A stretch of 64,000 bases of DNA from Taxillus chinensis (taxonomy: Eukaryota > Streptophyta > Magnoliopsida > Santalales > Loranthaceae). The stretch spans positions 6,115,799 to 6,179,798 of the forward strand of contig CM042086.1 of NCBI GenBank assembly GCA_023512835.1. The letters are read 5' to 3'. Both the position numbers and the translations under genes were made by a program. Shown here piece by piece: positions 46,737 to 58,800 of the stretch (positions within the stretch are counted from its first letter, which is position 1; each line of letters starts with the position of its first letter). Below the pieces are notes generated by a model. That model worked only from the letters and a program-made list of their open reading frames with translations. It was not told where the DNA came from and ran no database searches.

Positions 46737-49357
46737 ATGGCAGCTCTATGCCTTTCCTCTCTCTCATCTAACCTCTCTAGGCTTCCAAAATCCCAATTTT
46801 ATAAACCCACGTCTAATTTCACTTATAGTCACACACCCACTGCATCGTTCTCGCAGAGTCACACACACTCTTCAAAACCCAAGCTCATCTCTGCCATATC
46901 TTCTCCAGTTTCGGTAGAAACCCAAAACCCACCTGAGACAGGCCTCAAAATTCATTACCCAGATGAGAAATTCGACTGGTTCGCTCAGTGGTACCCCGTC
47001 ATGCCCGTGTGCGACCTCGATAAGAGGGTCCCGACCGCGAAGAGAGTGATGGGTCTCGACATTGTGGTGTGGTGGGATCGAAACGAGAACTCCTGGAAGG
47101 TGCTTGATGATTGTTGCCCTCACCGGTTGGCCCCCTTGTCCGAGGGAAGGATTGACCAGTGGGGGAGGCTGCAGTGTGTCTATCATGGGTGGTGTTTTAA
47201 CGGCTCTGGAGACTGCAAATTCATACCTCAGGCACCCCGGGATGGCCCTCCGGTAACAGTTCCCTCCATATATGTGCTAGAGATGCGCGCACATAAAGAT
47301 TTTCCATTTTATAGATGCCCAAACAGGGAATTTCATCCGTCATTAAGTTTGTTTTGTTAACATAATGACATGTTGAATAGTCACTAATACAATACTTTCG
47401 TTGTATATAGTGGTTACTGAACATGCCTTGCCTGCTAGCAATGCTGTATACACAGCATTTTTTGGGTTGATTTTTTGACAAATTACATTGACATATTTAT
47501 TACACAGGTTTGCACAGCCAAGAAAGCATGTGTAGCTGCATATCCTAGTACTGTGCAGAATGACATTGTTTGGTTTTGGCCAAACACAGATCCACAGTTC
47601 AAAGACATTATTATGACGAGAAAACCGCCTTACATCCCGGAGTTAGATGACCCTTCTTACACTAAGACAATGGGGAACAGGGATATTCATTGCGGGTATA
47701 TATGATTCATATTCATGAAGGCATAATGTGTTGACAGTAACCTGTACTATTGTAATTGTGTTGTCTCTTGAATTGTTTTTGCCCGTCTCTGAAAGTCATT
47801 CTCATCACAATTTGTTCTTCCTTTTCTCATCTCTTGGTACTACTAATATATCCTAATTTGAGTCCCTCTAGTCAATTCATTAATTCCAGCACTGAAGTAA
47901 TATTGGATGTGCTGCAGCTATGAGATCATGATTGAAAATCTTATGGACCCTGCTCATGCTCCATACTTACATTATGGAATTATGGGTGGTGCTCGAATGG
48001 AACAAAAAAGATAAGGCTCTTAATCAAAAAACATTTTTCTTACTGATACATGTCATATCTCTATATATGTTTATCAAATCCGTATGACCAACATGTATTT
48101 CTCTCTTCACTGTCAAGGCCGATAGAGAAGGCGGAAGACCAATTGAAATGATGAGTGTGCAGAAACAAGGCATAAATGGTCTTGCTGCAAAGCTGGAATG
48201 GGGAAGTGGCAAATTTCTCCCACCTTGTTTGCTCTATACTTCTACAGATCCTTGGGGAGACCAAGGCAGTGGAACAGAGGCACACCCTGACACCCTTATG
48301 CTCATGAATCCAATTGGATTAGTCTAATTTTCCTTTTTTGTTTTTTTGTGTGTGTGACTTAATTACTTGAAAAATTAACATCTAATATAACTTCTGATTG
48401 GTGCAGGAGCCATCAGCAAGCATGAAACGACGCAGAGCACTTGAAATTTTGCTTTGCGTTCCGGTTAGCCCTGGTAAATGTAGACTTATATGGGCCTTTC
48501 CAAGAAATTTTAATACCTGGATTCACAAAATTGTCCCCCGATGGATTTTTCATGTGGCCGAAAATCTGATTCTTGATTCCGATTTGTATATTCTTCATTC
48601 GGAGGTATCTCTATATATCTTCCCGTATTCTTCACACAAATAGACTATTATTATAATAATAATTATTAGACAACGAGTTAAGATTTCCTGATGATGATGT
48701 CCTGTTTCTTTTGATACATATATATAGGAGCGTAAATTAATGGAGATTGGGCCTTCCAATTGGCAAAAGGCGTGTTTTACGCCAACAAAGTCAGATGCTC
48801 TAGTGGTTGGGTTCCGAAAGTGGTTAAACATGTACGCCGGTGGTCAAATTGATTGGGGAACCAAATTCAACGGTGGTGCTCTTCCCCCGTCCCCTCCCAG
48901 GGAACAGATAATGGACCGGTAAGTGAGTTGGAAACATGTTTCACAAGGGCAGCTACCGTACGTGTCACATTTCATTTGATAATTAAATATACGACCGACC
49001 GAGCACTCTCCAAGCATGCAGTTCACAAAACCAGACGTGCCATACATGCATGAATTTTTAAAATCAGTATGCTGATGGATCCTTTTCCTTTGTAATTTTA
49101 GGCACCGCAGTCATGTGGTGAACTGCAGCAGTTGCAGGTCTGCGCATAAAGGTCTGCGTGCACTGGAGGTCTCACTGCAGATAGTCTCTATTGCCATGAT
49201 CGGGGGCGTTGCAGCCGCGAAACAGGGGATGGCGTCGAAACCTGAGATAGCCACGCTTGTCTCCATTGCTGTACTGTGCTACGCTGGTTCTAGGTGGTTG
49301 GCTCACTTCATCTACAAAAATTTTCATTTCCATGACTACAGGCATGGCTTTAGATGA
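46737..49357 (+). CDS. PTC52: PTC52-like Rieske oxygenase, copy 3
   Basis: Exons: 46737-47252, 47508-47695, 47918-48010, 48111-48279, 48407-48604, 48728-48918, 49102-49357; about 536 residues. It is the sister of copy 1, with the same transit-peptide start ([11 protein letters not shown]), Rieske ligands at C127/H129/C147/H150, iron motif [15 protein letters not shown] and C-terminal NCSSC plus two hydrophobic segments. Intron 3 (48011-48110) starts ATAAGG and ends TTCAC. Exon 4 meets GCACAC instead of the GTGCAC donor of copy 4; a GT at 48322 is the in-frame alternative. It shares with copy 1 the substitutions IHCG, APYLH, HVAEN and LHSE, so these predate the block duplication. No frame break is visible. 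Likely plastid envelope oxygenase; substrate unknown. Confidence 0.87.
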
Positions 49358-50668
49358 ATGAGACTTTCTGTTGTTTCCATCGTACGTGATCCGTACGTCA
49401 TTGTATACGTGTTTGGAGAAAACCACACCCATGATGACTTGATGGCCCCTGTATGCATGCATCAAATAAATCATGGAAGAAAGTAAGAAAGGAGGAGGAC
49501 GTATCAAGTATATATATATATATCAATGAAACAGTACAATATTCGTTTTACCCAGATCGTCCAGTACTGCTCATTATATTTAACGGATTGATACAGCGCT
49601 ATCAATAATAAAAATTAAAAAGGTTAGTCACACGTGGGACACAGACTCGTAATGGTGGACCACGTGTGTGAAAAAAAATAATCATAAGTCATAACAATAC
49701 GGATAATAATATGCAGCTAACAGAGGCGAATTTATAATCAGATGCTAATGCTAATATATATTAAAATTAATTAAATGCCCGTGCCATTTTTATTTCTATT
49801 TATTGCTGATTAATGAATAAAAATTGTATAATGAACATGGCAAGGCTCGCTCCGGGTACAGAAAGTAATTTCCCGGAAAACTTTTTTTTTTTTTTTTTAC
49901 ATTTTCCTGTGTTTTGTGTAGAGTTCGAAAAATGAACAACGGAATAAAAATAATTTACATGATGATTTATTGAGTTAGGACTAGTTTTATAAATTTTTAT
50001 TGATTTTTATTGTGTGATTATGATAAAAAATTTATTTTTAAAATTTTACATATCCTAGTTATTTTTCATAGTAGTCAATAATTATGAGCTCAATTTATAT
50101 ATTTCCAAGAAATAGAATAGATTCAAAAGCTCAATTTATATCTTTCATCATTATGTATTTCGTGTAGTAACCGATTGTATATTCATATTATAAACTTGGA
50201 TGTCATATTTTCTAAATATAATCTTTTTATTCTTTATAAATTTCATCACACAAATCACATATTTATATCATCAAGGACAACAATTACTATCTAATTTTAT
50301 TGTTAAATAAATATTAAGAAATAATATGTACAAGACAAAAAAAAAATTGTAGTTAATGTGTACGGTCATAATTTGTTTTTTCTCTTACTCTCTCTCAATG
50401 ATCTGAGAGCTAATGTGTAAGTATTTTACCCGCTAACGGACATACATTTTTACCCGCCGCTAACGGACCCACTCGAGTGGCATACATCTTTTGAGCCGAA
50501 AACGGTGTTCCAATCTGAACGACAATAATAAAACGGTGATAAGTTGAAGCCCACATCCGCCACTCGTTTATTCCGAAACCAAGTTACCTGGAAGAAGCAA
50601 AACACATCTCTTCTTCCACATCTCTCTGGTTTCTGAAATTTGGAACCAGGAACTAACCGCAAGCTGCC
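49358..50668. other. intergenic between copies 3 and 4, with empty Copia site
   Basis: Collinear with 10122-13374 minus the Copia derivative. The uninterrupted GGACTAGTTTTATAA at 49978-49992 is the pre-insertion site. No gene. Confidence 0.65.
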
Positions 50669-53600
50669 ATGGAATCTCTATGCCCTTCTTCACTCTCATC
50701 TCACCTCTCTAGGCTGCCCAAATCCCAATTTTTTAATCCCATGTTTAATTTCACTTGCAGTCACACACCCACTTCATCGTTCTCGCGGATTCACAAACGC
50801 GCTTCAAAACCAAAGCTCATCTCTGCCATATCTTATTCTGTTTCGGTAGAAACCCAAACACCACCTGACACAGACCTCAACTTTCAAAACCCAGATGAGA
50901 AATTCGACTGGTTCGCTCAGTGGTACGCGGTCATGCCCGTGTGCGACCTCGATAAGAGGGTCCCGACCGCGAAAAGAGTGATGGGTCTCGACGTTGTGGT
51001 GTGGTGGGATCGAAACGAGAATGCCTGGAAGGTGTTTGATGATATTTGCCCTCACCGGTTGGCCCCTTTGTCCGAGGGAAGGATTGACCAGTGGGGGAGA
51101 CTGCAGTGTGTGTATCATGGGTGGTGTTTTAATGGTTCTGGAGACTGCAAATTCATACCTCAGGCGCCCCGGGACGGCCCTCCGGTAACAATTCCCTCCA
51201 ATTTTACCCTATGTTAGCGATGCCCTTGATAATGAATGTTCCTCCTTTATTAAATTTATCTTATTAACACGATAACATGTTGCATTTTGTTGGTGAACTG
51301 TGTTTTGATGCCTCCTAAGTTTTCGTAAGTCTTGATGTTCAATCCAAATGTAGTTGATTACGTTACATTGGCAACATATGAAAATCAAACAGTGTCGTTT
51401 TCAAATATTGTTTGGTTTGCTGTTCAGCTAAAATTCATTTTATAGTGGACACTGATGGATGTTATAGAAGAAACTGATCTTTCCGTGATAAACTTATATA
51501 TAAAACACAATTGCTTGAGAATTTGTGTTGAGCTTTTTTTTTTTTTTTTTGTTGGATTTCTTTCCTTTGGTGTTGGGCTACACGTAGCAATACTCTTCTA
51601 TTTTGATTTCGGTATCTTATCCTATTTCCATGATTAGGGTTTTTATTATCTAATAGCGTACTACTACTATAAATTTGAAATAACTCATTACCAAAGCCAG
51701 CATTGTTTGGGTTGATTTTTTGACAAATTATACAGGTTCACACAGTCAAAAAAGCTTGTGTTGCTGCATATCCTAGCACTGTGCAGAATGGCATTGTTTG
51801 GTTTTGGCCAAATACTGATCCACAGTTCAAAGACATTCTTATAAAGAAAAAACCGCCTTACATTCCTGAATTAGATGACCCTTCTTATACCAACACAATG
51901 GGGAACAGAGATATTCCTTATGGGTATGATATGGAAAGGCATAATGTAGTGGCAATAACCTGTATCCTTGTAATTGTGTGATCTTTTGTATTACCTTTTG
52001 CCTCTGATAATTTCTTCTTCCTTTTATCCTCTCTTGGTACTAATAATGTCCTAATGTTAGTCCCTTTGGTCAATTCATGATTGAAGTGTTCAGACTTTTG
52101 AGTAATATTAGATGTGTTTCTACAGTTATGAGGTCCTGATTGAAAATCTTATGGACCCTGCTCATGTCCCTTATGCACATTATGGAATTATGGGAGGTAC
52201 TCAACCAACACCAAAAAGATGAGACTCTCACTCAAATCTTGTTCTTACTTATACATTCCATATCTCTATATTTATCAACTCCATATGACAAACATGTATC
52301 TCTCTCTTCACTGTGAAGGCCGATAGAGAAGGTGGAAGACCAGTTGAAATGAGCGTGGAGAAACTAGACATAAATGGTTTCCTTGGAAGACAAGAATGGG
52401 GAAGTAGCAAATTTATCCCACCTTGTTTGTTTTATGCTTTTGCGAATCTTGTGGGAGATCAAGAAACAAAGGTGCACCCTTAGGCTGATGTATCACTTTG
52501 GATTAATCTGATTTACCTTTTTAGCTGTGATGCTATAGCTATACATCTGATAAATTTTGGTTGGTCCAGGAGCCATCAACAGGCATGAAACAACGCAGAG
52601 CACTTTTAATTTTTATTTGCATTCCAGTTAGTCCGGGTAAAAGTAGACTTATATGGGCCTTTCCGAGAAATTTTAAAGTTTGGATTGACCAAGTTGTTCC
52701 ACGATGGATTTTTCATGTGGGCCAAAATCTGATTCTTGATTCAGATTTGTATCTTCTTCACGTGGAGGTATAATGCAGTCTTTCCATATTTTTAGAGAGA
52801 TAGGTTTGATATTTTTATATTATTAAGGTGTTTTTAATAATATCATTGTGAAAGTATAGTTATGTGATTATCACTGGTTTAACATCCGAAAATGACAGCA
52901 TACAATAAAATTAGTCGGCGATCTATTATTGAATTACATTTAGATTTCCTGCTTTTGTGTTTCTTTTGATAGGAGCATAAAATATTGGATGCTGGCCCCA
53001 ACAATTGGCAGAAAGCATGTTTTCTGCCAACAAAGTCAGATGCTCTAGTGGTTGGCTTCCGAAAGTGGTTAAACAAATATGCAGGTGGCCAAATTGAATG
53101 GGGAACCAAATTCAATGGTGGCGCTCTTCCCCCGACTCCACCTAAGGAACAGCTAATGGAGCGGTAAGTGAGTTGAAATCAGGACTCAGTGCTCTATTTT
53201 AGTTATGACCTCTTTTCCATTTCAGAAACTGAAAGTATCAAACATTTTAATTTAATTTTAAACTTGATGGATGCTGCAAGAAAATGTTTCATATATCTTT
53301 TAATCATTTTCTGTATTAATTAAAGGAGAAGATAAAGTAGGAAAAGAGAGCCTTCATAGTTGTATCATTTCCTGGCCAAAAGCTAGTTTGGTTGAGCTCT
53401 TCCTTCGACACTTAGAAAACAGCTGATGAACACATGAACTCTAATTTTTTTTTTTTTGGTAGTAAAACAATTGGTTAAAGAAAGAAAAAGAGAGCCTACA
53501 TGAGTGGCCACCTGTCACATGAAGTATGTAGCCATGGAAAATCCAAACCACACCACAGAACCCAAACAATCCAAACTAGGACCAGTGCGACAAACTTTTA

Positions 53601-53921
53601 AAGTGAATTATGTTTTGCAAATGTTGGAGGTCTCTCAGTGGACTGATCTTTGTTCTTTTCTTCAGGTACCGAAGTCATGTGGTCAACTGCAGGAGTTGCA
53701 CATCTGCATATAAAAGTCTGGGCGTGCTTGAGGTCGCATTGCAGGTAGTCTCTGTTGCTATGATTGGGATTGTTGCAGCTACAAAAGTGGGAATGGCATC
53801 GGCCTCTGCGAGAGCTATGCTGGTCTCCATTGCTGTACTGTTCTATGTGGCTTCCAGGTGGTTGGCTCACTTCATCTACAAAAATTTCCATTTCCACGAT
53901 TACAACCATGCCCTTAGATGA
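50669..53921 (+). CDS. PTC52: PTC52-like Rieske oxygenase, copy 4 (reference-like)
   Basis: Exons: 50669-51184, 51736-51923, 52126-52218, 52312-52471, 52570-52767, 52973-53163, 53666-53921; 533 residues, the family's normal length. The transit peptide covers about residues 1-60. Rieske ligands are C127, H129, C147 and H150; mononuclear iron ligands N242, D245, H248 and H253; CxxC at C457/C460; hydrophobic segments at about 469-488 and 495-515. The protein keeps the family forms IPYG and [11 protein letters not shown], so it is the copy most likely to retain the ancestral role. That role is an envelope oxygenase related to pheophorbide a oxygenase and Tic55, acting on a chlorophyll-type or other aromatic substrate. 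All introns are GT-AG except intron 3 (52219-52311), which starts ATGAGA and ends TTCAC. Without that splice the frame meets a stop at once. Confidence 0.92.
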
Positions 53922-54591
53922 GACTTCACTCCATCCTGCTTAGTTTTTCTGTTCACATTAAAAAAAAACTGATCTTGACTTCTTCCCGGTTCCCATGGTG
54001 TCTATATACATAATGAAGTATTCTCAGAAGTCATAAGCGAGGGTGTTGATGAAAAAAACGATTATTGGAGTTGTAGGAACATTGCTAGAATTGTATGAGG
54101 CAGTTAATATGGTATGACGTGCACCATACATACCATACATAAAGTTTAGTTTGTTTAAGAACGAAAGAGAAGAAAGATTTGGTAGGTATATAATCATATA
54201 TCGGGGGTTATCAAAATTTGTAATTGATTAATAAGAATTGCTAATTAATTTTGAGATGTAAGTCTATAAACTTTAATATGCCAATAGTGTTCCAGTGCTT
54301 ACCATTAGCAATGGTCTTACGACATTTCCATGCATACATTTCATAATGTAATTACTCTATGTATAAACCCATTAAAAATATTTTATTAATGTATACATCA
54401 TTAATATTTTATTAAAGGAAGAGGATAAATATGCCAATTAAAAGGTTAAATATATTCATTAATTATTTTCAATCTTGCGTAAAATCATAAAAATATTCTT
54501 AAAAAGAATTATTTTTGTATGAAGTTTAAATATTAATATTATAACATAAAGTACATATTTGAAAATATTTTTTAATATTATAGTTATGTTC
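53922..54591. other. downstream of copy 4, no gene
   Basis: 3' flank and AT-rich DNA. Confidence 0.5.
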
Positions 54592-54594
54592 TAA

Positions 54595-54987
54595 GAGCAT
54601 TTATATTAGTTTTTAAAAAATATTTTTAAATTTTAGCTAAAAATAACCCTTCGTTTTAAATTTCATTTCCTACTTATTATAAAAATTACATTTTATTTTC
54701 TATAAATTTTATTTTATTAAAATAATATTTTTATATTTTTTCTTTCTTCTAATTATTATAGTCATTTAAAAATATACATATTTCAAATAAAATCTAAAAA
54801 ATTATAGAGAAACTCTTTGGAGAATGAATATTAAATTTTCCGATATAAAAAAGTTCTCTTCATTTTTCTATTTTTAAATCATATTTTAGGGATCTAGATA
54901 TAAGCTTCTTTTAGAGGCATTTTTTTTCAAAATTTATCCTTATATTTTGGAGAAAATGAAGGTTTAATAAATCAAATGTAAATGCTC
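54595..54987. mobile_element. 393-bp MITE
   Basis: Terminal repeats GAGCATTTATATT and ATGTAAATGCTC (inverted), flanked by TAA at 54592-54594 and 54988-54990. AT-rich, no coding capacity. A partial relative may start at 55591 (GAGCAATAACATTAG). Confidence 0.65.
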
Positions 54988-54990
54988 TAA

Positions 54991-56050
54991 AGATGATCTT
55001 TGAACACACTAATTTATTAGAATATAAATATAATGATCAAAAGGTTCTTTAAAGAGATACTAATTGTAATCCTTTAGTTAATTAACTATTTTAACATGTA
55101 TTATTGTTTAATGTTTTAAGCTCATATGACAAATAATGGTGCATCTCCTCTAATTAATATGAATGAAATGAAAACATATTTGTGAAAAAGACACAAAAGA
55201 AAAGAAGTAAGGTTGACCCTTTGCCAGATTTAACCCATTATACTCATCAAATTATTGTTAATGCATAGATAGAACGAATATGAAAAACTATGAAAGAATA
55301 TAAAATTTCGGAAAATTCAAGTATGATTAAATTTAATGCATAATTGTAATATTGCAATATTTTATTGGTCTCGATTTGATTAAATCTTTTATGATTAGGT
55401 CAGAATTAATAAGATGCACATAAGAGGCTTGCACAAGGAGACTATACAGTAGTGTAATTTTAAAATTATTTGAAAATGTTCAAATTCATAAAATATTTAA
55501 AGGTATTCAATTTTTTTAATTGGGATGTTCAATTTTTTTAAATTTTTTTCAATAATATCCATATGAAAAGAACTTTTAATTTAAGTTTTAGAGCAATAAC
55601 ATTAGCTTCTTTGCTTTTTTCCTAAATTTAAGGATTTAAATTACTTTTTTGTTTTATAATTTAATATAAAATAAAAGTAAAAGTTATGATAAAGAGAAAG
55701 AGAAGAAGTGAATTTTTTTATATATACTTTAATAATCATAAATAATAAATAGTATTTTCTAATACATTAAAGAATATTATATAAATTTTATAGAAAAAAT
55801 TAAATATAAAATTTTTGCTGGATGATTTGATGACTTTTTAACTTTTTTTTTTCATATTTTTATAACAAATTTACTACTAAACTTTTTTAAAAATCTTGGT
55901 TATAAAACTAATATTTTTAAATTAAATGTAAATTAAAAACCCTGAACCGATGACTCACCTGACCTATAACTGATAAAAAAACGCCCGGTTCACTCCCGAC
56001 CGGAAAACCCGTGAACCGGCGGCCCGACCCATCACTCCAACTTTCACTCA
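54991..56050. other. AT-rich intergenic, no gene
   Basis: Long A/T tracts. A GAACCGG-rich stretch at 55940-56030 resembles the ends of the ACCGGTT repeats. Confidence 0.5.
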
Positions 56051-56128
56051 CAAGCCAAAAGAGAAACTGCTACACAGTGCTAGGTAGTACCAGCTCAAGC
56101 CTCTCAACAACCAACACCATTACTGTGC

Positions 56129-56194
56129 ATGCCTGAGAGATCAGAGATCGGCTTCGACGCGACCGCATTGGTATGGTTGGTAGGTAAACCCTAG
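56129..56194 (+). promoter_or_regulatory. upstream ORF in the leader of the next gene
   Basis: A 21-codon frame starting MPERSEIG ends at TAG 56192-56194, 114 bp before the main start. A second, four-codon uORF starts at 56230. If the transcript begins upstream of 56129 these could lower translation. A GT-AG intron in this leader could also remove part of the frame. Confidence 0.35.
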
Positions 56195-56308
56195 CCTTCT
56201 CCTTCTTCGATCCCGTTTCTTTCGATTTTGATGCCTTGGGTGTGAATTCTATACACAATCGCGATCAAATTTCTGCTGATTTGGGTTCGATCGATCCGGT
56301 GTTCTTCA

Positions 56309-57994
56309 ATGCCGGCCATGAAAGATCAAACCCTAACGGAGCCGATCGGCCAAAACCTAATCAAGCTCGTAAGCAACGTCTGCTTCTCCATCTTCGTCTT
56401 CTCCGTCCTCGTCTTCACCGTCATCGCCATCACCTACCAGCCTCCCGACCCCTGGCTCGAGTCCTACCCCGCACTCACTAACCTCTTCACGCAGATCGAG
56501 AATGCCACCTTCAAAAACGACAACTCCGTCGTCCAAACCGGCGAGGACTTGGTCTCGGACTCCGTCCCGGTCCCCGTCTCCTCCCCCATCGCTGCCCCCG
56601 AGAGCTCGGTCGCCGTCGAGAGCTCCGAGGAGCCGATCGCCAATTCGACCTCGGTTTCGGTCTGTGACATTGATTTCAAAGAGGTGAACTGCTCGGATCC
56701 GCTGGTTTTGATTGCTGTGGAGAGGTTCAATCTGAGGTTTTTCAAGTCCATTTCGTTCTTGGAGTACCAGTTGCCCGTGAATGGATCGAGACCCGACGAG
56801 TGTCACGTTTCTTGGAGGTTTCGCAACAAGAAGGATAAATCATGGAGGAAGTACATTGATTATAGGCGATTTAGGTTTGGTCTGAACAGGTTTAATTGCG
56901 CGTATGAAGTGAGAAAAGTTGGGCACTGGCATTCCGGGATTAATGCTCGGCCCAAGAGTAGTAAACGCAACGTCACCAGGAGCGGTAGGAACAGAACTGT
57001 TTTGCTGCCGCCAATTGGCGACAATCAGATCAATGACACCATCCCCACAATGGGTTCTGAGAATTTGTTTAGGAGGGGAAGGTACTTGTATTATTCAGGT
57101 GGTGGCGACCGCTGTAAAGGGATGAATCATTATATTTGGAGCTTCTTGTGTGCTCTGGGAGAGGCTCAATTTTTGAATCGGACTTTAGTGATGGACATGA
57201 GCGTATGTTTGTCTGCAACATATAGTTCGAGTAATAGGGACATGGAGGGAAAGGATTTTCGCTATTATTTTGACTTTGAGCATCTTAAGGAGGCGGCGTC
57301 CATTGTGGAGAAAGGTGAATTTATGAGAGATTGGAAGAAATGGGATAGGACCCATAAGAGGAAGATTCCAGCTGCAAGAATCAAAAGTTACAAGGTCACG
57401 CCTATGCAGCTTAAGAAATATAGGAGCACAATTATTTGGAGGCAGTTTGACGCGCCCCAGCCAGAGAATTATTGGTATAGGGTGTGTGAGGGGCAGGCTG
57501 CTAAATACATTCAGAGGCCATGGCATGCCTTGTGGAAATCCAAGAGGCTGATGAACATAGTTTCTGAGATTAGTGGGCAGATGAATTGGGATTTTGATGT
57601 GGTTCATGTGGTTCGAGGAGAGAAAGCAAAGAACAAGAAGCTCTGGCCTCATTTGGATGCTGATACGTCCCCGGATGCCATCCTTTCAAAGCTCAGGGGG
57701 ATAGTTCAGCCTTGGAGAAACCTCTATGTTGCCACTAATGAGCCATTCTATAATTACTTTGACAAATTGAGATCTCAATACAAGGTGCATTTGCTTGATG
57801 ATTATAAGAAGCTATGGGGAAATACAAGTGAGTGGTACAATGAGACGAAGCTTCTAAATGCCGGTCTCCCTGTTGAGTTTGATGGGTATATGAGGGCTTC
57901 TGTGGACACGGAGGTTCTTTATAGAGCAAAGACTAGGGTTGAGACGTTCTATAACCTGACGAAAGATTGTAAGGATGGCATTAATACATGCTGA
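56309..57994 (+). CDS. O-fucosyltransferase-like type II membrane protein
   Basis: 561 residues, intronless. After a short cytosolic N-terminus there is one membrane anchor at about residues 22-43 (FSIFVFSVLVFTVIAI). Then comes a Ser/Pro-rich, poorly conserved stem to about residue 120 and a long lumenal domain. Conserved-looking points are YYSGGGDRCKGMNHY and ALGEAQFLNRTLVMD near 261-295, HVVRGEK near 432 and LYVATNEPFYNYFDKL near 471, as in GDP-fucose-using families. About ten N-glycosylation sequons support a Golgi/ER lumenal location. From memory the closest relatives are the plant proteins typified by Arabidopsis At4g12700 and At2g04280, whose acceptor is not settled. The start is the first ATG of the frame; a second ATG three codons later is possible. 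Codon use is GC-rich in the first 400 bp. Confidence 0.88.
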   Translation: MPAMKDQTLTEPIGQNLIKLVSNVCFSIFVFSVLVFTVIAITYQPPDPWLESYPALTNLFTQIENATFKNDNSVVQTGEDLVSDSVPVPVSSPIAAPESSVAVESSEEPIANSTSVSVCDIDFKEVNCSDPLVLIAVERFNLRFFKSISFLEYQLPVNGSRPDECHVSWRFRNKKDKSWRKYIDYRRFRFGLNRFNCAYEVRKVGHWHSGINARPKSSKRNVTRSGRNRTVLLPPIGDNQINDTIPTMGSENLFRRGRYLYYSGGGDRCKGMNHYIWSFLCALGEAQFLNRTLVMDMSVCLSATYSSSNRDMEGKDFRYYFDFEHLKEAASIVEKGEFMRDWKKWDRTHKRKIPAARIKSYKVTPMQLKKYRSTIIWRQFDAPQPENYWYRVCEGQAAKYIQRPWHALWKSKRLMNIVSEISGQMNWDFDVVHVVRGEKAKNKKLWPHLDADTSPDAILSKLRGIVQPWRNLYVATNEPFYNYFDKLRSQYKVHLLDDYKKLWGNTSEWYNETKLLNAGLPVEFDGYMRASVDTEVLYRAKTRVETFYNLTKDCKDGINTC

Positions 57995-58111
57995 AGGAGT
58001 TGGGGATACCTCGTATTGGTTTTCTTGAGAAGCTGTTTTAGATTTACAGCTCTTCTTCATTATTAAGGTTTTATTGATGATTTTGGCTTTGTGTTCATAT
58101 CACTTGGGTAG

Positions 58112-58800
58112 ACGGCTATGAGGAGCTCTGGGAAAATAGAAGTGGTACAATGAGATGAAGCTTCCAATTGCTGGGCTCCCTGTTGATATTGATGGATATT
58201 TGAGGGCTTCCGTGGACACAGATATCCTTATAGAGCAAAGGCATTCTATAACTTCATCAAAGATTGTAAGGACTAAGGATGGCATTAATACGTGTTGACT
58301 AGGTTGGGGATACCTTGTATCAATTTTATTTAGAAGCTATATTACATATACAGCTTCTCCTTTCATTATTAAATTTGTATTGATGATTCTGGCTTTGTGT
58401 TCATATCATAATTGTTAAATTGTGAGTCTTCTTTATTTCTTTTGAATTCATATCGTAGTTCTTACATTGGTTGCTTCTTTATTGCTTCTGAAATCATTGC
58501 TGAGTTCTTGTCATAATTATATATTCTCAGTTTCTTTATGACGTCTACATTCATAAAAGAATTTATAATTTAATTGTTTTATTTTTAGTATGATTATGGA
58601 GGTCGAACTCCCTCAAGGTTAAGTTTTGCTTCAGTAAAGGCAGTAATAAAAACAGTGAACTAGCTAATGTAAGTCATAAGGTCTGTGGCTAATGTAAGCT
58701 TTAAGTGGCTAATTTTTGATCATGCAGTGCACTAATATGGCATGAGAAAGAATGCTTCTGCCCCATAGTCAATGTTATTTTACGATATAAATCTGATTGC
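58112..58800 (+). pseudogene. first partial 3'-end duplicate of the fucosyltransferase-like gene
   Basis: Repeats the last about 60 codons and the 3' UTR of the gene (GAGCTCTGGGAAAATAGAAG, then CTTCCAATTGCTGGGCTCCC, GATGGATATTTGAGGGCTTC, GATGGCATTAATACGTGTTGA). Small indels break the frame. It has no 5' part or promoter. Confidence 0.85.

Larger units (their letters stand above)
43073..51605. repeat. duplicated block B (two PTC52-like genes)
   Basis: Paralogue of 5623-14316. It begins with CCATGCTATCAT..., carries copies 3 and 4, and has its own private DNA at about 43300-46379. Confidence 0.8.

Noticed and set aside
56357..56806. 149-codon reverse frame rich in Gly/Asp
   Set aside because: Shadow of the GC-rich start of the fucosyltransferase-like gene.
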